Of a DNA stretch of 35,670 bases, positions 33,058 through 35,670 are shown piece by piece (the stretch's first letter is position 1; each line of letters begins with the position of its first letter). The notes under the pieces were generated by a model. That model searched no databases. It was not told the DNA's origin and was given only the letters and a program-made list of their open reading frames with translations. Both the position numbers and the translations under genes were made by a program. The DNA is from Chlamydiota bacterium (GTDB lineage: Bacteria > Chlamydiota > Chlamydiia > Chlamydiales > Criblamydiaceae), in assembly GCA_013288845.1 (NCBI GenBank), contig JABDBB010000008.1, positions 1-35,670 of the forward strand, in the 5' to 3' direction.

Positions 33058-33743
33058 TTCGGGCGTTCGCCGAAAATAGCGGAGCCGATCCGGAGAAGAG
33101 TGGCCCCTTCCTGAATTGCGATGGGGTAGTCGTTGGTCATTCCCATGGAAAGATGAAATAATTTATTTTTCGGTTTAAACGTTTTATTGAGTTCCTCTTT
33201 AAAAAAACGAAGCTTTCTAAAGCAATCTCTTACAATGACATCGTCGTGAGTAAAAGGGGCGATCGTCATAAGACCGTCGACAGATAAATTGGGTAAAGCC
33301 AAAATTTCCTGAAAAGATTTTCTCCACTCCTCCTCAGCTAAACCATGTTTAGTAGCTTCGCCGGAGGTGTTTACCTGTAATAAAATATGAGCGGTATATT
33401 TGAGTTCTTTTGCTGTTTGGGAGATTTTTTCTGCTAAAGACAGACTATCGACAGAGTGGATCAGTTCAAAAGATCCGACGGCTTTACGCACTTTATTTTT
33501 TTGTAGAGTTCCCAAAAAATGCCATTTTATATCTTTTGGAGCTTCTGAAATCTTTTGAAGAGCTTCAGGAATTTTATTTTCGCCAAAATTTTTGCAACCG
33601 ATTTCATAAGCGGATGAAACATGTTCCCAAGGGAAATTTTTGGAAACCGCAATAATAGAAATATCTTTCGGATTTCTTCCCGTCTCTTTTGCCAGAAGAG
33701 ACACATGATGTTTTATTTTAGAGTAACTGTTACCTGTCGGCAT
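33054..33743 (-). CDS. yggS: YggS-family pyridoxal-phosphate homeostasis protein (PLPBP)
   Basis: The 229-residue protein has the alanine-racemase-like N-terminal barrel fold. The PLP lysine is in IIAVSKNFPWEHV, then FGENKIPEALQK, WHFLGTLQKNKVRKAV, HSVDSLSLAEKIS and the LLQVNTSGEATKHGL strand. SMGMTNDYPIAIQEGATLLRIGSAIFG closes the phosphate-binding site. All family landmarks are present and the length is normal. It buffers free PLP and affects amino-acid and vitamin B6 balance. The start overlaps the upstream small gene by 14 bp. Confidence 0.95.
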   Translation of the reverse strand: MPTGNSYSKIKHHVSLLAKETGRNPKDISIIAVSKNFPWEHVSSAYEIGCKNFGENKIPEALQKISEAPKDIKWHFLGTLQKNKVRKAVGSFELIHSVDSLSLAEKISQTAKELKYTAHILLQVNTSGEATKHGLAEEEWRKSFQEILALPNLSVDGLMTIAPFTHDDVIVRDCFRKLRFFKEELNKTFKPKNKLFHLSMGMTNDYPIAIQEGATLLRIGSAIFGERPK

Positions 33744-34233
33744 TTGTATTTTTTAACGCTTTTGGTTTATCAAATATTTCATACATTACTACCATATCTT
33801 TTTTGGAATCCAATCGGGAAAGGATTCCTGAAGCCTTATGGCTTCTTTTTCTTAATGATAAACTGTATGGATCTTCTTTTTCATTCCCGATTTGCCCCGT
33901 TACACTGTAAGGATCTTCTTTTTCCCGTTCCGACCGTTTATCTGCCCTCGATTTTTCGGAAGATCGTTTTACATGCTTTTGATTGTACTCATACACCTCT
34001 TTTAACGAATCGATTTCTGAAGGATTTATCGGAGGGAGAGTGTTTTTGATTTTTTTCTTCAAAATTTCAATCGACGCTCCCCTCTCCGGTGTTCTATTAT
34101 GCGATCGTACGTTTCCGGTTTCACTTCCGTTTTCTTTATCAAATTCTCCCTTTTTTTCGCGAAGCATTTTTAAAGAAGAGTGAATAAAAAAAATGATAAA
34201 AGCTATAAATCCGATCAGTTCAATTGCATGCAT
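33730..34233 (-). CDS. Small single-TM protein of the floA operon
   Basis: The 167-residue protein has one N-terminal membrane helix (AIELIGFIAFIIFFIHSSL), then a long charged, low-complexity cytoplasmic-looking stretch with two copies of KEDPYS. It ends DSKKDMVVMYEIFDKPKALK, a conserved-looking hydrophobic motif in a charged tail. It lies 8 bp after floA and overlaps yggS by 14 bp. I do not recognise the family. The position suggests a partner of FloA, or a small adaptor at the membrane; this is inference. Confidence 0.6.
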   Translation of the reverse strand: MHAIELIGFIAFIIFFIHSSLKMLREKKGEFDKENGSETGNVRSHNRTPERGASIEILKKKIKNTLPPINPSEIDSLKEVYEYNQKHVKRSSEKSRADKRSEREKEDPYSVTGQIGNEKEDPYSLSLRKRSHKASGILSRLDSKKDMVVMYEIFDKPKALKNTNADR

Positions 34234-34241
34234 ATAATTCT

Positions 34242-35270
34242 CTATACTTCATGATCTTGTGTACGGTCCTCATCAGATCCCGCAATAGATCTGCGCATTT
34301 TTGTATCGGCTTGTATATTTTGGATTCTTTGATAGTCCATAATTCCTATATGCCCTTTTCTGAAAGCTTCGGCAATAGCGAGAGGTACTTCGGCTTCGGC
34401 TCTAATGAGATTTGCCTCCATATCTTTCACCTTAGCTTTATTTTCCTGCTCTTCGGCAACGGCCATAGCCCGGCGCTTTTCCGCTTCGGCTTGGGCGATT
34501 CTTTTATCCGATTCCGCCTTATCAGCACGAAGTTTCGCTCCGATGTTTTCTCCCAGCATCATTTCTACGATATCGATAGAAAGAATCATGTAGGCAGTGG
34601 AAGAGTCCAGTCCCTTATCCAACACAAGTTTAGAAATTCTTTGGGGAGATTCCAGTACATGTAGATGAGTTTCCGATCCGCCGATAGCGCTGACGATCCC
34701 TTCGCCCACTCTGGCGATGATGGTTTCTTCGGTTGCTCCGCCTACGAGTTGTGCTATATTTGTTCTTACCGTGACCCGAGCGCGGACATTAATTTGAATA
34801 CCGTCTTTAGCGACCCCTGTAATATACCTTCCGCCTCCGGGACAATCAATGACTTTCGGATAAACGGAAGTTTCGATCGCTTCGCGAATATTTCTTCCTG
34901 CTAAATCGATTGCCGTAGCGCGGCGCCAATCGAGGGGAATATTCGCTTTATCGGCGGCGATCATGGCTTCGATCACCTCTTTAATATGTCCGCCGGCAAG
35001 ATAATGTGTTTCCAGATCTTCCACAGTAATTGTTTTCAGTCCGGCTTTATACGAGTTGATCCGAGCGGTGACAATTTCTCTCGGGGGAATTTTTCTCAGA
35101 CTCATTCCGATAATATTAAAGAGCGGAATGGGTGTTCCGGAGACAAAAGCCTGGAACCATAGACCGATAAATTTTCCCATGAGTCCCAATAAAAGAAGGA
35201 GTAATCCTCCCACGATAATAAACATAAAATAAAATTCTATACCGAAATCGGTCGAAGTAACATTTGACAT
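34242..35270 (-). CDS. floA: Flotillin-like protein FloA
   Basis: The 342-residue protein matches FloA (UPF0365). A membrane-inserting hydrophobic N-terminus ([20 protein letters not shown]) precedes the SPFH-type domain with [51 protein letters not shown]-like [19 protein letters not shown], and [24 protein letters not shown] helical EA-rich stretch follows ([20 protein letters not shown]), then an assembly tail to [20 protein letters not shown] lies before the ATG. FloA scaffolds membrane microdomains. It follows an NfeD-like gene by 8 bp, the usual flotillin pairing. Confidence 0.96.
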   Translation of the reverse strand: MSNVTSTDFGIEFYFMFIIVGGLLLLLLGLMGKFIGLWFQAFVSGTPIPLFNIIGMSLRKIPPREIVTARINSYKAGLKTITVEDLETHYLAGGHIKEVIEAMIAADKANIPLDWRRATAIDLAGRNIREAIETSVYPKVIDCPGGGRYITGVAKDGIQINVRARVTVRTNIAQLVGGATEETIIARVGEGIVSAIGGSETHLHVLESPQRISKLVLDKGLDSSTAYMILSIDIVEMMLGENIGAKLRADKAESDKRIAQAEAEKRRAMAVAEEQENKAKVKDMEANLIRAEAEVPLAIAEAFRKGHIGIMDYQRIQNIQADTKMRRSIAGSDEDRTQDHEV

Positions 35271-35278
35271 AATTTTTC

Positions 35279-35670
35279 CTATAACTGTTTTTTGACGGAG
35301 AGAGAATCCCCTTCACCGCCGATAATGAACACTATTTCGCCTTTAGTGATGTATCCCGTTTGAGAAATGGCTGCGTAACGTTTCCCATCCACCAGAATAT
35401 GCCCTCCCGGCTTTAAATCGGTCACGACAATCCCCTCCTTTCCTACAAGAGAAACGTTCCAACTCGAAGCGACAAATCCTTCCTGATCCTGATCGGAATA
35501 AATTCCGGAGCTAAATTTTCCTTCTGAGATAAATCGAATCGTCAATTTAATTAATAGTCCGAGAGCAACACAGACACCTGCAAAATACAATACTGTAAAA
35601 AACAGGGAATTGCTGCTGCTTGAAAAAACATATACGCTGCTCAAAAGAAACGATGCGCCGATAACGGCAA
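35279..35670 (-). CDS. NfeD-like protein, 5' part cut by window edge
   Basis: The frame is open from the window edge down to the stop at 35279. The visible part reads as hydrophobic segments ([19 protein letters not shown] and [19 protein letters not shown]), then a small OB-fold-like domain: [40 protein letters not shown], and [16 protein letters not shown]. This is the C-terminal NfeD domain, normally found beside flotillin genes. A TTG at 35644 is a possible start, but the open, membrane-like frame upstream makes a longer protein much more likely; whether it has the Clp-like protease domain cannot be seen. Confidence 0.85.
   Translation of the reverse strand, partial: AVIGASFLLSSVYVFSSSSNSLFFTVLYFAGVCVALGLLIKLTIRFISEGKFSSGIYSDQDQEGFVASSWNVSLVGKEGIVVTDLKPGGHILVDGKRYAAISQTGYITKGEIVFIIGGEGDSLSVKKQL

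Overview
The window looks like chromosome from a member of the Chlamydiota outside the classical Chlamydia genus (an amoeba- or arthropod-associated, 'environmental' chlamydia). The pointers are a pair of CNNM/CBS hemolysin-like genes in tandem, a tmRNA whose tag contains the EIISLF string that I recall from chlamydial tags, a secreted protein with Pmp-style GGAI motifs, and an overall taste for secreted and outer-membrane proteins of unknown function. This placement is inference; genus cannot be read from the sequence.

Layout. (1) 1-1450: tail of one HlyC/CorC-type gene and a complete second one, + strand. (2) 1443-7574: a tight - strand operon menF-menC-menD-menH-menB-menA for classical (o-succinylbenzoate) menaquinone synthesis, without menE or the final methyltransferase. 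(3) 7658-8157: tmRNA gene ssrA with its own promoter and terminator. (4) 8162-8947: class D beta-lactamase-like protein, - strand. (5) 9089-14690: a + strand run of secreted/surface genes: a secreted 2OG-Fe(II)-oxygenase-like protein, a glycine-rich Pmp/autotransporter-like protein ending in an FN3-like domain, a small beta-barrel translationally coupled to it, a small secreted protein and another outer-membrane barrel. (6) 14700-16486: a three-gene - strand cassette (two paralogous small membrane proteins and a four-helix-bundle protein) bracketed by two copies of an unusual module made of opposing 9-bp tandem arrays around a conserved 50-bp core; the array is translated as the C-terminal tail of the four-helix-bundle protein. 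(7) 16533-17975: a sialidase-like beta-propeller protein. (8) 18076-24416: an A+T-rich island of unrecognised, tandemly duplicated genes on the - strand, flanked by two + strand genes that are paralogs of each other; one array member is split by an in-frame TAA and another is a deleted remnant. (9) 24396-26740: small two-TM channel-like protein and a secreted alkyl sulfatase. (10) 27056-32285: fadD-fadI-fadJ beta-oxidation operon. (11) 32530-35670: operon nfeD (cut by the window edge), floA, a small membrane protein, yggS and a MepB-family gene, - strand.

Core metabolism (menaquinone, fatty-acid oxidation, tmRNA, flotillin) is ordinary in sequence. The accessory parts at 9.1-24.4 kb carry most of the novelty: the repeat-module cassette at 14.7-16.5 kb and the paralog island at 18.1-24.4 kb are the two best candidates for undescribed systems.
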